A DNA stretch of 64,000 bases from Roseovarius sp. M141 (GCF_024355225.1 NZ_VCNH01000008.1:682001-746000), one strand, 5' to 3'. Counted from the stretch's first letter, positions 25,719-34,585 are shown. Numbers and translations are program-made. Notes: generated by a model from the letters alone, not told the origin.

Positions 25719-27095
25719 TCACACCGCGCGCACCCTTGGATGTCGCCATTTCGCCGCCGGTTCGATCATCAGCTCATGCAAGGCCCAGACCAGCGCATCG
25801 ACGCGGTCGGGGCTACCTTTGCCCTCAAATCCCTGCACCGTCATCGCGCACATCTGGTCCTCCAGATCGCCCAGACCGCGCAAATGATGCACGCGTTCCT
25901 GCTCATAGAGCGCCGCCACAGGCTCCGCCCGCGCCACCTTGCCGCGGCTGGCATGAACGGCTCTGACAGGCACCGTGGGGTCGATCTGCCGGATGACCTC
26001 CGTCACCATATCGCCCCCCTGGTTGACCTCGGCCACCAGCCGCTCGGCCCCCCAGTCCTGCATCGCCCGCACCGCTGCCGCCGCCCATTTGGCGGGGCTG
26101 GCCGCGCCAACCGATGCATCGGCCAGCACATAAGCGCGCCAGTCCTGCACCGGCCCGCGCGTCACCGCGCCGACCACGACGATCCCGCATTCGTCCGACT
26201 TGGCGCCGCCCGTCACCGGTGGATCGACCGCCACCACGATCCGGTCCATTTCGGGCGCCAGATCCACGCGCACCGCCTCCAGCGCGCTGGTCGTCCACAG
26301 CGCGCCTTCGGCGCCCTCCATCAACACACCATCCAGTTCCTGCCGCCCCAGCCGTGTCCCGGCATAGCGCGTGCGCACTTCCTCCAGGAAACTCTCGGCC
26401 AGAAACGCCTTATTCGCCTCGGTGGGCGCGCTTGTCACCACGGTCGAGGGGGATTTCAGCAATTCCTTCAGCACTCCTACATTGCGCGGCGTCGTCGTCA
26501 CGCACACCCTTGGCCGCTCCCCCAAACGCAGCGCAAACTGCAACATGTCCCACGTCTCGCGCGCCTTTTTCCACTTGGCCATCTCGTCCACCCAGGCCCC
26601 ATCGAACTGCGGCCCGCGCAGCCCCTCGGGTTCATGCGCCGAAAATACCTGCGCGATCGCGCCATTGGGCCAGACCAAACGCGCCTTGGTCGCCTGCCAT
26701 TCAGGCCTTCGGTCGGGCGGAGAGCAGGCCAGTATTCCGCTTTCGCCGAACACCATGACGTCCCGTACCTGCGCCACGGTCTCGCCGATCAATGCCAGCC
26801 GCCGACACGGCCCCGCGTCCAACGGCGTCGCCCCTTCAACGCAGCTACGCACCCATTCGGCCCCGGCGCGGGTTTTCCCCGCGCCGCGACCGCCCATGAT
26901 GACCCACGACCGCCAGTCCCCCTCGGGCGCCAGCTGATGCTCCATCGCCCAGAATTCGAACAGATAGGGCAGCGCCAGCAGCTCACCCTCGTCTAGGCTA
27001 TCTAGGAAAGCGTCCCGGACATCCGGCCCTTCGGAGGCGATCCAGACGGCACCCGATCGAATCCCGTGCCGCGTCCATGTCGAGCGCGTATCCAT
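25719..27095 (-). CDS. GTA terminase large subunit g2
   Basis: A 458-residue packaging motor and nuclease. Walker A is IMGGRGAGKTRAG (residues about 66-78), and Walker B-like residues are FDGAWVDEMAKW. The C-terminal nuclease domain has the metal Asp in RIVVAVDPPVTGG and later acidic residues in DRVDALVWALHEL. The ATG at 27095 is chosen because AGGGGA lies six bases upstream, although the frame is open for 18 more codons. The start lies inside g1, giving a 98-bp overlap. A terminator follows 29 bp after its stop, before dddQ. Confidence 0.95.
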   Translation of the reverse strand: MDTRSTWTRHGIRSGAVWIASEGPDVRDAFLDSLDEGELLALPYLFEFWAMEHQLAPEGDWRSWVIMGGRGAGKTRAGAEWVRSCVEGATPLDAGPCRRLALIGETVAQVRDVMVFGESGILACSPPDRRPEWQATKARLVWPNGAIAQVFSAHEPEGLRGPQFDGAWVDEMAKWKKARETWDMLQFALRLGERPRVCVTTTPRNVGVLKELLKSPSTVVTSAPTEANKAFLAESFLEEVRTRYAGTRLGRQELDGVLMEGAEGALWTTSALEAVRVDLAPEMDRIVVAVDPPVTGGAKSDECGIVVVGAVTRGPVQDWRAYVLADASVGAASPAKWAAAAVRAMQDWGAERLVAEVNQGGDMVTEVIRQIDPTVPVRAVHASRGKVARAEPVAALYEQERVHHLRGLGDLEDQMCAMTVQGFEGKGSPDRVDALVWALHELMIEPAAKWRHPRVRAV

Positions 27096-27339
27096 TGACG
27101 ATCCCCTGCTCTTTCTTTTTGCGTTGCTCAAGTTGTGTCTCCGCTTCAATTGCCATTTTCAGCCACTGCCGGATGTCGCCCAGTATCCGGCTCTGGTTCT
27201 TGATGTCGTCGAACTGCTGCGCCCTGACCTTGTCGGACAGGGCTTCCAGATCCTCGCACATGCCGCGCAGCTGACGTTCCAGCGTGGTGACAGTTGCGCT
27301 CAGACCCGAAGGGCCCTCTTGGGGTGTTATCAAACTCAT
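26998..27339 (-). CDS. GTA small terminase-like protein g1
   Basis: A 113-residue, mostly helical protein matching g1 of the R. capsulatus GTA, which acts as the small terminase subunit. A central coiled-coil segment is LERQLRGMCEDLEALSDKV. The basic region LEQRKKKEQGIV and a C-terminal SIGCRLDRLRRAGCPGRF segment are similar to what I recall of RcGTA g1. It is the first gene of the cluster. Its last 98 bp are also read in another frame as the start of g2. Confidence 0.85.
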   Translation of the reverse strand: MSLITPQEGPSGLSATVTTLERQLRGMCEDLEALSDKVRAQQFDDIKNQSRILGDIRQWLKMAIEAETQLEQRKKKEQGIVNGYALDMDAARDSIGCRLDRLRRAGCPGRFPR

Positions 27340-27561
27340 TCGTGATCACTGCCTTATGCGATTGCGTTGCTTGCCCCACCGCCCGCGCGAAATGAAAAAT
27401 CGACCACCGGGGATTTACCCCCGGGGCCGCTTGCCCATCTCTTCCAGCATGTCACAACCTATACGCGAAACCGTTCGCAGAGTCAATCTATTCCAGATCG
27501 AAGGGCGCCACTAACCGCCCGTAACTAATACACTTTGTTAACGATTTCGGCTCGTAACGCA
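27340..27561 (-). promoter_or_regulatory. upstream region of the GTA cluster
   Basis: This non-coding stretch before g1 should hold the main GTA promoter and its activator site. A GC-rich inverted repeat CCGGGG-ATTTAC-CCCCGG lies at 27407-27424. It resembles the core of the hairpin behind g5 (GGGGATAAATCCCCC). A more AT-rich part, AACTAATACACTTTGTTAACG, lies near 27523-27543. No binding site is identified with confidence. Confidence 0.45.
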
Positions 27562-27590
27562 GCGGGCGCATCCTGCTCTGATGCGCCCGC
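27562..27590 (-). terminator. hairpin downstream of the TonB-dependent receptor gene
   Basis: GCGGGCGCATC and GATGCGCCCGC form a perfect 11-bp stem around a 7-base loop, 36 bp after the receptor stop codon. There is no T-run on the minus strand, so it is a probable terminator or 3'-end stabiliser. It should insulate the GTA promoter region from the receptor transcript. Confidence 0.65.
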
Positions 27591-27626
27591 AAATGGTACG
27601 GAAACTGCGGTAGGGGTCGCGCGAAA

Positions 27627-29648
27627 TCAGAACGTCTTGGTCAGAGTCATCTTGACATTGCGCCCGGGTGCAGGCCGCGTCGACAGGCTTGGCTGATACT
27701 GCTGATCAAACACATTCTCGATCCCGATACGAAATGCGGTTCCCTTCCAAACACCGCTTTCCGGCGCGATGGTCGCGCGGATATTGTGAACCGCGTAATC
27801 CGGCGACCGGACGCCTGCCAACGTGATCGAATCGTTCGCCACCATTTCCCAACTCACGTCATAGGCGCTGCCGATCTTCTTGCCGACGGTCAGGCGCAGA
27901 CTATCTGCTGCCAGGTTCTGCCAGTCCTGCGCGACCCCGGCGATATCGGTCTGCCGTCCGTCCGTGATGTTGGCGTTCAGGTCCATGTAGAACCCGTTGA
28001 CCATCGCATAGGCCGCTTCGATCTCCATGCCCCGCGTGCGTACCTTGTCCAGCGCGATGGTCGGCGGCGGGCCCATTGGCGGGCCGACCGGGGGCAGCGT
28101 GGCGACATAGGACGTCACATCGCGCAATGTCGTGTCGTATAGGTTCACCTTGACCGCCAGCCCGTCGCCCGACTGAAAGACTCCTTCACGCTCATATGCG
28201 CCGCCGATCTCATAGGTCAGCGCCTTTTCGGACGTGGATATGCGCATGGTGTTGCCCAGATCGTCGATGGGCGGCAGCACCTCGGTATAGGCGGCCGATC
28301 CGAACAACGAGACTCCGTTCCGGAACGCGTAGCGCACCGAAACGCCGCCCATCAGCGCGTCATTGTCGTAGGATCGGCTCAGACCGGTGACCGGTGCCGG
28401 GTCGATGCTGGAGGTCTCGTAGCGCAGGGCCGGCGTCACCGTCCAGCCGCCGCCAAACGACATCTCATCGACGGCGAACATGGCCCAGCGGTTGTCTTCG
28501 CCGCCCGGCGCGCCGGCAGCCGACTGATCCCTGCGCTTGCGGTTGATGTACTCCACTCCCGCCGTCAGATCGTGGCTGACCGCGCCTGTGCTGAACAGCG
28601 CTGTGTTCTTCAGCGTGACAGTCGTCGTCTCATATCGGTGGTCGGCATCTTGCAGCGGGCTGATGACCGGCCCGACCGCCTGCTGGTCGATCCGCTCGTC
28701 CGAATAGGAATATTGCAGGCTCAGGTTCACTAGATCGTTGCCGATAGGGTCGAACCTGTAGCGCAGCACGGATGTCTTTGATGCCACCTGCCGGTCCACA
28801 TTGCCAAAGAACGGGGCCAACCCAAAGGAATCATACGGCACATCGTTCTGGGTCGATTCCGATTCCATATGCGACGCCATGATCGAATGGGAATCATCCT
28901 CGCCAAAGGTCAGCTTGCCCTTGATCAGCCATGACGGGTCATTCACGCCGCCCCCTGCCGGGTTGATCAGGTTGCCATTGCCGTCGGTCATCGGATTGCT
29001 GTCGCGGTAGGTGTAGTTCGCCAGAAACTCCAGCTTTTCGGTCGGTTGCCAGGCCAGGATGCTCGACGTCGCGAACCCCTCGCCATTTGTTGCCAGTTCG
29101 AGCGTCTGTTGCATCTTCAGCCCGGGCACACCGCCGGTAAGGTCGGAGGCGTCCTTCGTCTCCAGCCGGACGACACCGCCCACCACGCCCGACCCATACT
29201 GAAACGACCCTATCGTGCCGCGTATGACCTCGACCTTCTTGTAGAGCGCGGGATCGGTGAACAGCTGATTGCCGATCCGGTACAATTCCTCGCTGCCCCG
29301 CGTCGCGCCGTCGATCTGGATCAGCACTTTGTTGTCCGTCCCCAGATCCGCCCGCGCGCCATAGCCGCGAATGGTGATGCCTGACCCCTGCGGTGTCGCG
29401 CCGTTGACCAGCGTGACACCGGGGACCGAATCGATCAACTCGGCCACTGTCCCCGCCTGCCGGTCGTCGATCTCGGTCTGGTCGATATCGGTTACAGGCA
29501 CGGCGGTATCGGTGCGCACCTCTCGCTTGCTTTCGCCCAGCACGATGGTGCCCAGATAGGCGCCGCCATCCTGCGCGGCGGCAGTTCCACCATATCCCAG
29601 ACACAGGGCGGTTCCGCTCCACAGCGCCGCACGCATTGTTCGTTTCAT
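27627..29648 (-). CDS. hmuR: TonB-dependent outer-membrane receptor, probably for heme
   Basis: A 673-residue receptor. A signal peptide (ending GGTAAAQ) is followed by a TonB-box-like LGTIVLGESK, the plug domain (about 40-160, with VTLVNGATPQGSGITIRGYG and KVEVIRGTIGSFQYGSGVVGG), and a 22-strand-type barrel ending in a terminal Phe (MTLTKTF). The heme role is inferred from the divergent hmuSTUV genes. The FRAP and NPNL motifs of classical heme receptors were not found, so another iron source is possible. The start MKRTMRA is preferred for GAGGGA upstream. It faces hmuS across a 220-bp control region. Confidence 0.8.
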   Translation of the reverse strand: MKRTMRAALWSGTALCLGYGGTAAAQDGGAYLGTIVLGESKREVRTDTAVPVTDIDQTEIDDRQAGTVAELIDSVPGVTLVNGATPQGSGITIRGYGARADLGTDNKVLIQIDGATRGSEELYRIGNQLFTDPALYKKVEVIRGTIGSFQYGSGVVGGVVRLETKDASDLTGGVPGLKMQQTLELATNGEGFATSSILAWQPTEKLEFLANYTYRDSNPMTDGNGNLINPAGGGVNDPSWLIKGKLTFGEDDSHSIMASHMESESTQNDVPYDSFGLAPFFGNVDRQVASKTSVLRYRFDPIGNDLVNLSLQYSYSDERIDQQAVGPVISPLQDADHRYETTTVTLKNTALFSTGAVSHDLTAGVEYINRKRRDQSAAGAPGGEDNRWAMFAVDEMSFGGGWTVTPALRYETSSIDPAPVTGLSRSYDNDALMGGVSVRYAFRNGVSLFGSAAYTEVLPPIDDLGNTMRISTSEKALTYEIGGAYEREGVFQSGDGLAVKVNLYDTTLRDVTSYVATLPPVGPPMGPPPTIALDKVRTRGMEIEAAYAMVNGFYMDLNANITDGRQTDIAGVAQDWQNLAADSLRLTVGKKIGSAYDVSWEMVANDSITLAGVRSPDYAVHNIRATIAPESGVWKGTAFRIGIENVFDQQYQPSLSTRPAPGRNVKMTLTKTF

Positions 29649-29868
29649 CACGTCTTCCCTCACATGGCTTTGGTCTTGACCGGGGCTTGCGAAGGGCTGG
29701 CGCGGCAGGTTTTTGCGGATCCCGAGAATTGGGGCTTGTGTCGGATAGTGGAGTCCGACTAAAAAAGTCAAGAATAATCGGGCGCTGTTTTCCCGCGCCC
29801 GAAGCCACGCAAGCGCCAAAGCGCAGCGCAGCCAGCCTTCCAGAACGCACAAACGCAAAGAGGACGCC
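29649..29868. promoter_or_regulatory. divergent control region of hmuR and hmuSTUV
   Basis: On the minus strand, TTGACT followed 17-18 bases later by CTATCC could be the receptor promoter. GTCGGA and TCCGAC form an inverted repeat around 8 bases (29740-29759), inside the spacer and -10 region, and GACT-AAAAA-AGTC lies next to it (29757-29769). This is where an iron-responsive repressor (Irr, RirA or Fur type) would be expected. Which one acts is not known. Confidence 0.5.
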
Positions 29869-30915
29869 ATGGCCGCCCCCACTCCCGAAGAAATCCGCAC
29901 CGCCCAAGCGGACAACCCGAAGCTGCGCGACCGCGATCTCGCAGCTAAAATCGGCATTGCCGAGGCGCAGCTTGTCGCCGCCTCCTGCGGTATCACCGCC
30001 ACCCGGATCGCCCCGCATCCCGACCGCATCATGGCCGCCGCGCAATCGCTGGGCGAGGTGATGGCCCTGACCCGCACCGACAGCTGCGTGCATGAAAAGG
30101 TCGGCACCTACGCCAACTATACCTCCGGCGCCCACGCATCGATGGTCCTGACCGAGGATATCGACCTGCGCATCTTCCCCTCGCACTGGCGCCACGCCTA
30201 CATGGTGGAAAAAGAGACGGATACCGGTCCCCGCCGCAGCCTTCAGGTTTTTGACGCAGCGGGCGATGCGGTTCACAAGATTTTCCTGCGCGACACCTCG
30301 GATTTGGCCGCGTGGGAGGCCCTGCGCAGCGATCTGCCGCTGGACGATCAGTCCCAGACGCTCACCGTCCAAGACCGCAAGCCCCCCGAGGCGCCCAAGG
30401 CCGAGCTGTCCAAGCTCGACATCCTGCAAAAGGAATGGGCGCGCATGACTGATACGCACCAATTCATGCGCCTGACCTCCAAGCTGAAAATGAACCGCCT
30501 CGGCGCCTACCGCATCGTCGGCGCCCCATTCGTGCGCCAATTGGCGACCGGTGCCGTCAATCAGGCGCTTGAAACGCTGGCCCGGGACGGAACCGAGGTG
30601 ATGATCTTTGTCGGCAATCGCGGCTGCATCCAGATCCACACCGGTCCCATCATCACGCTCAAGCCCATGGGCCCGTGGCAGAACGTGATGGACCCGCGCT
30701 TTAACATGCACCTGCGCCTCGATCACGTGGCCGAGGTGTGGGCGGTCGATAAACCCACCCAGCGCGGCCCCGCCGTCTCGCTTGAGGCATTTGATGCCGA
30801 CGGCACGATCATCTTCCAGATCTTCGGCGTCGGCAAGGAAGGCCGCGACAGCCGCCCGGCATGGCGCGCGCTGGTCGCAGGCTTGCCCGGCGCCCCAGTG
30901 ACCGAGCCAGCCTGA
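29869..30915 (+). CDS. hmuS: hemin-degrading / heme-trafficking factor
   Basis: A 348-residue HemS/HmuS-family cytoplasmic protein built from two similar halves (about 40-165 and 205-340). It receives heme after import and stores, transfers or degrades it. Features are the N-terminal helix EEIRTAQADNPKLRDRDLAA, GEVMALTRTDSCVHEKVG, and in the second half VMIFVGNRGCIQIHTGPI and MDPRFNMHLRLDHVAEVW. It leads a plus-strand operon; its stop shares a base with the hmuT start (TGATG). Confidence 0.94.
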   Translation: MAAPTPEEIRTAQADNPKLRDRDLAAKIGIAEAQLVAASCGITATRIAPHPDRIMAAAQSLGEVMALTRTDSCVHEKVGTYANYTSGAHASMVLTEDIDLRIFPSHWRHAYMVEKETDTGPRRSLQVFDAAGDAVHKIFLRDTSDLAAWEALRSDLPLDDQSQTLTVQDRKPPEAPKAELSKLDILQKEWARMTDTHQFMRLTSKLKMNRLGAYRIVGAPFVRQLATGAVNQALETLARDGTEVMIFVGNRGCIQIHTGPIITLKPMGPWQNVMDPRFNMHLRLDHVAEVWAVDKPTQRGPAVSLEAFDADGTIIFQIFGVGKEGRDSRPAWRALVAGLPGAPVTEPA

Positions 30916-31805
30916 TGCGCGCCCGCCTGACCAACCGCACGACGACACTGGCCGGCAGCATCGCCATCACTCTCGGCCTCATCGTCCTGTTTGGCCCGTG
31001 GCACCCGGCCCGCGCCGAAGCGCCCGCCGACGTCGTCTCTATCGGCGGCTCGGTGACGGAAATCATCTACGCGCTGGGCCAGCAGCACCGCATTGTTGCG
31101 CGCGACACCACATCGACCTTCCCGCCCCAGGCCGAAGCATTGCCCGATATCGGCTACATGCGCGCCCTCTCGCCCGAGGGCGTGCTGTCCGTCCGTCCCG
31201 CCCTGATCCTCAGCGAGGCCGACAGCGGCCCGCCCGACGCAGTGGACGTGCTGCGCGCCGCCGGCGTCGAGTTCGTCATGCTGGGTGCCGCAACAACCGG
31301 CGAGGGCATCGCGACAAAAATCCGCAGCATCGGCGCGGCCCTCGACGTCCCGGACAAGGCCGGGGCGTTGGCCGCCCAGATCGAAAAGGACATGCTGGCC
31401 GCCACCGCCAGCGGGACCGAGGCCGCGGGCAAAACCCCCAAACGAGTTCTCTTCATTCTCAGCACCCAAGGCGGGCGCATCATGGCCTCGGGCACAGGCA
31501 CAGCAGCAGATGCCATGATCGGACTGGCGGGCGGTATAAATGCCATTACCGAAATCTCGGGCTACAAGCCACTGAGTGACGAGGCGATCACCCGCGCCGC
31601 CCCCGACGTCATCCTTGTCATGGATCGGGGCGGTGATCACGAAATCACCCGCGATGCCCTGCTGGCAACGCCCGCCATCGCCACCACCCCGGCTGCCGCC
31701 GCTGGTGCCGTTATCCGCATGGATGGTCTCTATCTGCTGGGCTTTGGTCCGCGAACGCCGCAGGCCGTGGCGGACCTGACCGGCGCGCTCTACGGCGGCG
31801 GCTGA
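30915..31805 (+). CDS. hmuT: periplasmic heme-binding protein
   Basis: A 296-residue class III (BtuF/HmuT-type) binding protein that hands heme to the HmuUV transporter. A basic start and hydrophobic helix (TLAGSIAITLGLIVLFGPW) form the signal peptide, ending at about PARAEA. The core has VVSIGGSVTEIIYALGQQHRI, IGYMRALSPEGVLSVRPALIL and GAVIRMDGLYLLGFGPRTP. The start MRARLTN is fixed by the TGATG overlap with hmuS; the open frame extends upstream inside hmuS. Confidence 0.93.
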   Translation: MRARLTNRTTTLAGSIAITLGLIVLFGPWHPARAEAPADVVSIGGSVTEIIYALGQQHRIVARDTTSTFPPQAEALPDIGYMRALSPEGVLSVRPALILSEADSGPPDAVDVLRAAGVEFVMLGAATTGEGIATKIRSIGAALDVPDKAGALAAQIEKDMLAATASGTEAAGKTPKRVLFILSTQGGRIMASGTGTAADAMIGLAGGINAITEISGYKPLSDEAITRAAPDVILVMDRGGDHEITRDALLATPAIATTPAAAAGAVIRMDGLYLLGFGPRTPQAVADLTGALYGGG

Positions 31806-31806
31806 C

Positions 31807-32883
31807 ATGGTGGCAATCGATGCATCCGGCAGCGCCACCGCCCGGCGGGGCGACAGGCGCAGCCTTGCCCGTCGCGTGCATGTGGTGCTGGCGCTTCTCT
31901 GCGTCGGCTCGATGGTGGCCAGCCTCGCCATCGGCCCCGCCGGAACGTCGCTCTGGGCTGCGCTGGGTCAGCTGCTACGGGGCGAGCCGCTTGCACCGCT
32001 CGACGCCGTCATCCTGTGGAACATCCGCATGCCGCGCACGGCGCTGGGCGCGCTGGTCGGCGCATCGCTGGCGGTGTCGGGGACGGTGATGCAGGGTCTT
32101 TTCCGCAATCCGCTGGCCGATCCCGGCATCGTCGGCGTCAGCGCCGGCGGCGCGCTGGGCGCGACCGGCGTGATCGTGCTGGGCGCGTCCCTGCCTGCGT
32201 GGCTGACCGCTGCGGCGGGGGCCTACCTTGTCCCGATCGCGGCGTTTCTCGGCGCATGGGCATCGGTGCTGACGCTCTACGCCGTGTCGACCCACCGGGG
32301 CCGCACATCTGTCATTACCATGCTGCTCGGCGGCATCGCACTGGCCGCGCTGGTGGGGGCGGCGATGGGCGTGCTGGTCTACATTGCCGATGATGCGCAA
32401 TTGCGCGACCTCACGTTCTGGAACCTCGGCTCGTTGGCTGGCGCGACGTGGTCCAAGGTGCTCGGCGCCGGCCCGCTGATTATCGCCGCCACCTGCGCGG
32501 CGCTGTTTCTTGGCCGCTCGCTCAATGCGCTGGCCCTGGGCGAGGCGGCAGCCCATCACCTCGGCATCCCGGTGCAGCGCATGAAATCCATCGCCATCCT
32601 TTGCGTCGCCGCCGCCACCGGCAGCGCCGTCGCAGTTGTCGGCACTATCGGATTCATCGGCATCGTTGTTCCGCACCTGCTGCGCCTGTCGACCGGCCCA
32701 GATCACGGCCCCTTGTTGATAAACGCCGCACTTCTGGGCGCGTCCCTGTTGATCTGGGCCGATGTGATCGCCCGCATGATCGTTACCCCTGCCGAGCTTC
32801 CCATCGGTATCGTCACCGCGCTGATCGGCGCACCGGTTTTCCTGTGGATCCTCCTGCGCGGACGCGGGTCGCTGGGCTTGTGA
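31807..32883 (+). CDS. hmuU: heme ABC transporter permease
   Basis: A 358-residue FecCD-type permease with about ten membrane helices. Family motifs are RMPRTALGALVGASLAVSGTV, FRNPLADPGIVGVSAGGALG and VVGTIGFIGIVVPHLLRL. The cytoplasmic loop before the last motif contacts HmuV. It follows hmuT by one base and overlaps hmuV by 4 bp, so heme uptake genes are translationally coupled. Confidence 0.95.
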   Translation: MVAIDASGSATARRGDRRSLARRVHVVLALLCVGSMVASLAIGPAGTSLWAALGQLLRGEPLAPLDAVILWNIRMPRTALGALVGASLAVSGTVMQGLFRNPLADPGIVGVSAGGALGATGVIVLGASLPAWLTAAAGAYLVPIAAFLGAWASVLTLYAVSTHRGRTSVITMLLGGIALAALVGAAMGVLVYIADDAQLRDLTFWNLGSLAGATWSKVLGAGPLIIAATCAALFLGRSLNALALGEAAAHHLGIPVQRMKSIAILCVAAATGSAVAVVGTIGFIGIVVPHLLRLSTGPDHGPLLINAALLGASLLIWADVIARMIVTPAELPIGIVTALIGAPVFLWILLRGRGSLGL

Positions 32884-33662
32884 GCGTTCACGGGCAAAAC
32901 ATCCGCCTGTCCCTCGGCGGTACACCGATCCTGCATGGCATCGATTTTGTCGCCCAGCCGGGTCATGTCACCGCCATTGTCGGGCCGAACGGATCGGGTA
33001 AATCCACCCTTTTGCGTGTCCTCAGCGGCGAAGAGCGCGCCGACGGCAGCGCCACCATCAACGGCCTGCCCATCGTCGGCAATGCGCGCCAACTGGCTCG
33101 GATGCGCGGCGTGCTGCCTCAGGGGGCCAGCATGGCCTTCCCCTTCACGGTTGCTGAGGTGCTGCGCATCGGCTTGTCCGCCGGCCCCTATGCCGCCGAG
33201 GCCACCATCCCGGCGCAGGCTCTGGCCGCGGTCGGCCTGACGGGTGCGGGGCATCGCTACTACCACGAACTGTCCGGCGGCCAGCAGCAGCGCGCACAGC
33301 TTGCGCGCGTTCTCTGCCAGGTCTGGCAGCCTGTGCTGGGCGGCACGCCCAGCTGGCTGTTGCTGGACGAGCCGGTGGCCAGCCTCGACATCGGCCATCA
33401 GTTGATCATCATGGACCTTGCGCGCCGCTATGCGCAGGCAGGCGGCGGTGTCATCGCCGTCATGCACGATCTGAACCTGACGGCGCTCTACGCGGATCGC
33501 GTCACCCTGATCGAGGCCGGCCGGGTCGCCGCCACCGGCACCCCGGCGCAGGTGCTGACGGATGCGATCCTGTCCAAGGCCTATGGCTGCCGTCTGTCGG
33601 TCAACACAGCGCCACAGCTCGGTACGCCCTACATCCTGCCGCATAGCGCGCAGGTGCTTTAG
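32880..33662 (+). CDS. hmuV: heme ABC transporter ATPase
   Basis: A 260-residue ATPase driving heme import. Walker A is GPNGSGKST (residues 35-43), the signature is LSGGQQQRAQLARV, Walker B is WLLLDEPVASLD, and the switch His is in VMHDLNLTAL. The GTG start at 32880 overlaps the hmuU stop as GTGA. The open frame extends far upstream inside hmuU, but that part is not protein-like. Its stop overlaps by 4 bp the stop of tonB on the other strand. Confidence 0.95.
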   Translation: MSVHGQNIRLSLGGTPILHGIDFVAQPGHVTAIVGPNGSGKSTLLRVLSGEERADGSATINGLPIVGNARQLARMRGVLPQGASMAFPFTVAEVLRIGLSAGPYAAEATIPAQALAAVGLTGAGHRYYHELSGGQQQRAQLARVLCQVWQPVLGGTPSWLLLDEPVASLDIGHQLIIMDLARRYAQAGGGVIAVMHDLNLTALYADRVTLIEAGRVAATGTPAQVLTDAILSKAYGCRLSVNTAPQLGTPYILPHSAQVL

Positions 33663-34585
33663 CGTCCTTCGATATTGATCGAAAAATTGCGCTGTGCACC
33701 CGGCGGTGGCGGCGGAAACGGCGCGGCACTGCGGATCATGCGCAGCGCCGCCCGGTCCAGCGCAGCCGAGCCTGAACTGCGCGCGATTGACGCCCCTGCG
33801 AGCCCTCCTGCGCCGGAGATGCTAAAGGCCACCACGGCAGTCCCGCGCGATCCGGTCCTTGGACGTGGCACCCGCGACACGCGCCGCATCACCAGCCCCG
33901 GATAGTTGCTGGCCGCCGCATTTCCCGACGCCGCAGAGCTGCCGTGCGCGACGCCCGCTGCCGTTGCCGCAGCACGACTGTTGCCGCTGGCTGCACCGGC
34001 CTTGTGGGCCTGCTTGGCATTGCCGCGCGGCTGTTTGGCAGGTTCACGCTTCTTTTTTGGCTGTTTCTGCGCGGCCTTCTGAGCGGTCTGCTCGTTCTTC
34101 TTTTCGAATGCTTCACTGCGCGGCTTTGGCCGCAGGGACCGGGCGACGGCAGGCTCGGCAGTATCGTCTGCCTCGATAACCTCCTGCGCCATTTCGGGCG
34201 TCACAGCTTCGGTCTGCGCCAGAGGTGCGGCAATGGTCGGTACGGCATCATCTGCTATCTGCTCAACGGCGCGAGGCACCTCGGCAGGTGTCTGGGTCGG
34301 TTGCGCCGGCGTTGCCTCCACCCGTTCGGCTGGTTCCGGCTGCACCGGCTGCGCGCGTTCGGGCGGTTGCGGCTCCAACACTTCGGTCATATCGGTTGTT
34401 TCTGTCGCCTCCAAGGTGCCGACCGCCATATCGGCAAAGCTGGTGCCGACCTGCACATCCTGCGCGCCCGCGCCGCTTTCGATGGCGACCTCCTGCCGGG
34501 CCATCAAGGCCCAGCCCAGCACAGCGTGAACGGCCAACGCCACGGCCAGCGCCAAAACCCAAAGACTGCGCGATGCGGCAATCAT
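33659..34585 (-). CDS. tonB: TonB energy-transducing protein
   Basis: A 308-residue TonB. It has an N-terminal membrane helix (LWVLALAVALAVHAVLGWAL), a long periplasmic spacer rich in Pro, Glu, Thr and Ala, then a Lys-rich part (AAQKQPKKKREPAKQPRG) and Ala/Ser repeats. The C-terminal TonB domain contains YPGLVMRRVSRVPRP, RGTAVVAFSISGAGGLAGASI and SAAPFPPPP. It carries energy from ExbBD to outer-membrane receptors. It is last in the exbB-exbD-exbD-tonB operon and probably serves the nearby heme receptor. Confidence 0.93.
   Translation of the reverse strand: MIAASRSLWVLALAVALAVHAVLGWALMARQEVAIESGAGAQDVQVGTSFADMAVGTLEATETTDMTEVLEPQPPERAQPVQPEPAERVEATPAQPTQTPAEVPRAVEQIADDAVPTIAAPLAQTEAVTPEMAQEVIEADDTAEPAVARSLRPKPRSEAFEKKNEQTAQKAAQKQPKKKREPAKQPRGNAKQAHKAGAASGNSRAAATAAGVAHGSSAASGNAAASNYPGLVMRRVSRVPRPRTGSRGTAVVAFSISGAGGLAGASIARSSGSAALDRAALRMIRSAAPFPPPPPGAQRNFSINIEGR

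Larger units (their letters stand above)
12493..27339 (-). mobile_element. gene transfer agent (RcGTA-type) structural cluster, interrupted by dddQ
   Basis: All structural genes of the Rhodobacter capsulatus-type GTA are present in the usual order (g1, g2, g3, g3.5, g4 to g15), all on the minus strand and mostly with ATGA or TAATG overlaps. GTAs are virus-like particles that package random host DNA. Integrase, replication and repressor genes of a true prophage are absent, as expected. Lysis genes and the activator gafA are not in the window. All frames are open, so the cluster looks functional. The exception to the usual layout is an 883-bp gap between g2 and g3 that holds a dddQ-like gene and a terminator. 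Confidence 0.93.

Noticed and set aside
12493..27339. Reading the cluster as an ordinary prophage
   Set aside because: Gene order and protein types match the RcGTA, and integrase, replication, repressor and attachment sites are lacking. The gene transfer agent call fits better.
28939..30948. 669-codon minus-strand frame across hmuS and the receptor start
   Set aside because: It overlaps hmuS and the receptor gene, both clearly coding. The product has no recognisable motif.
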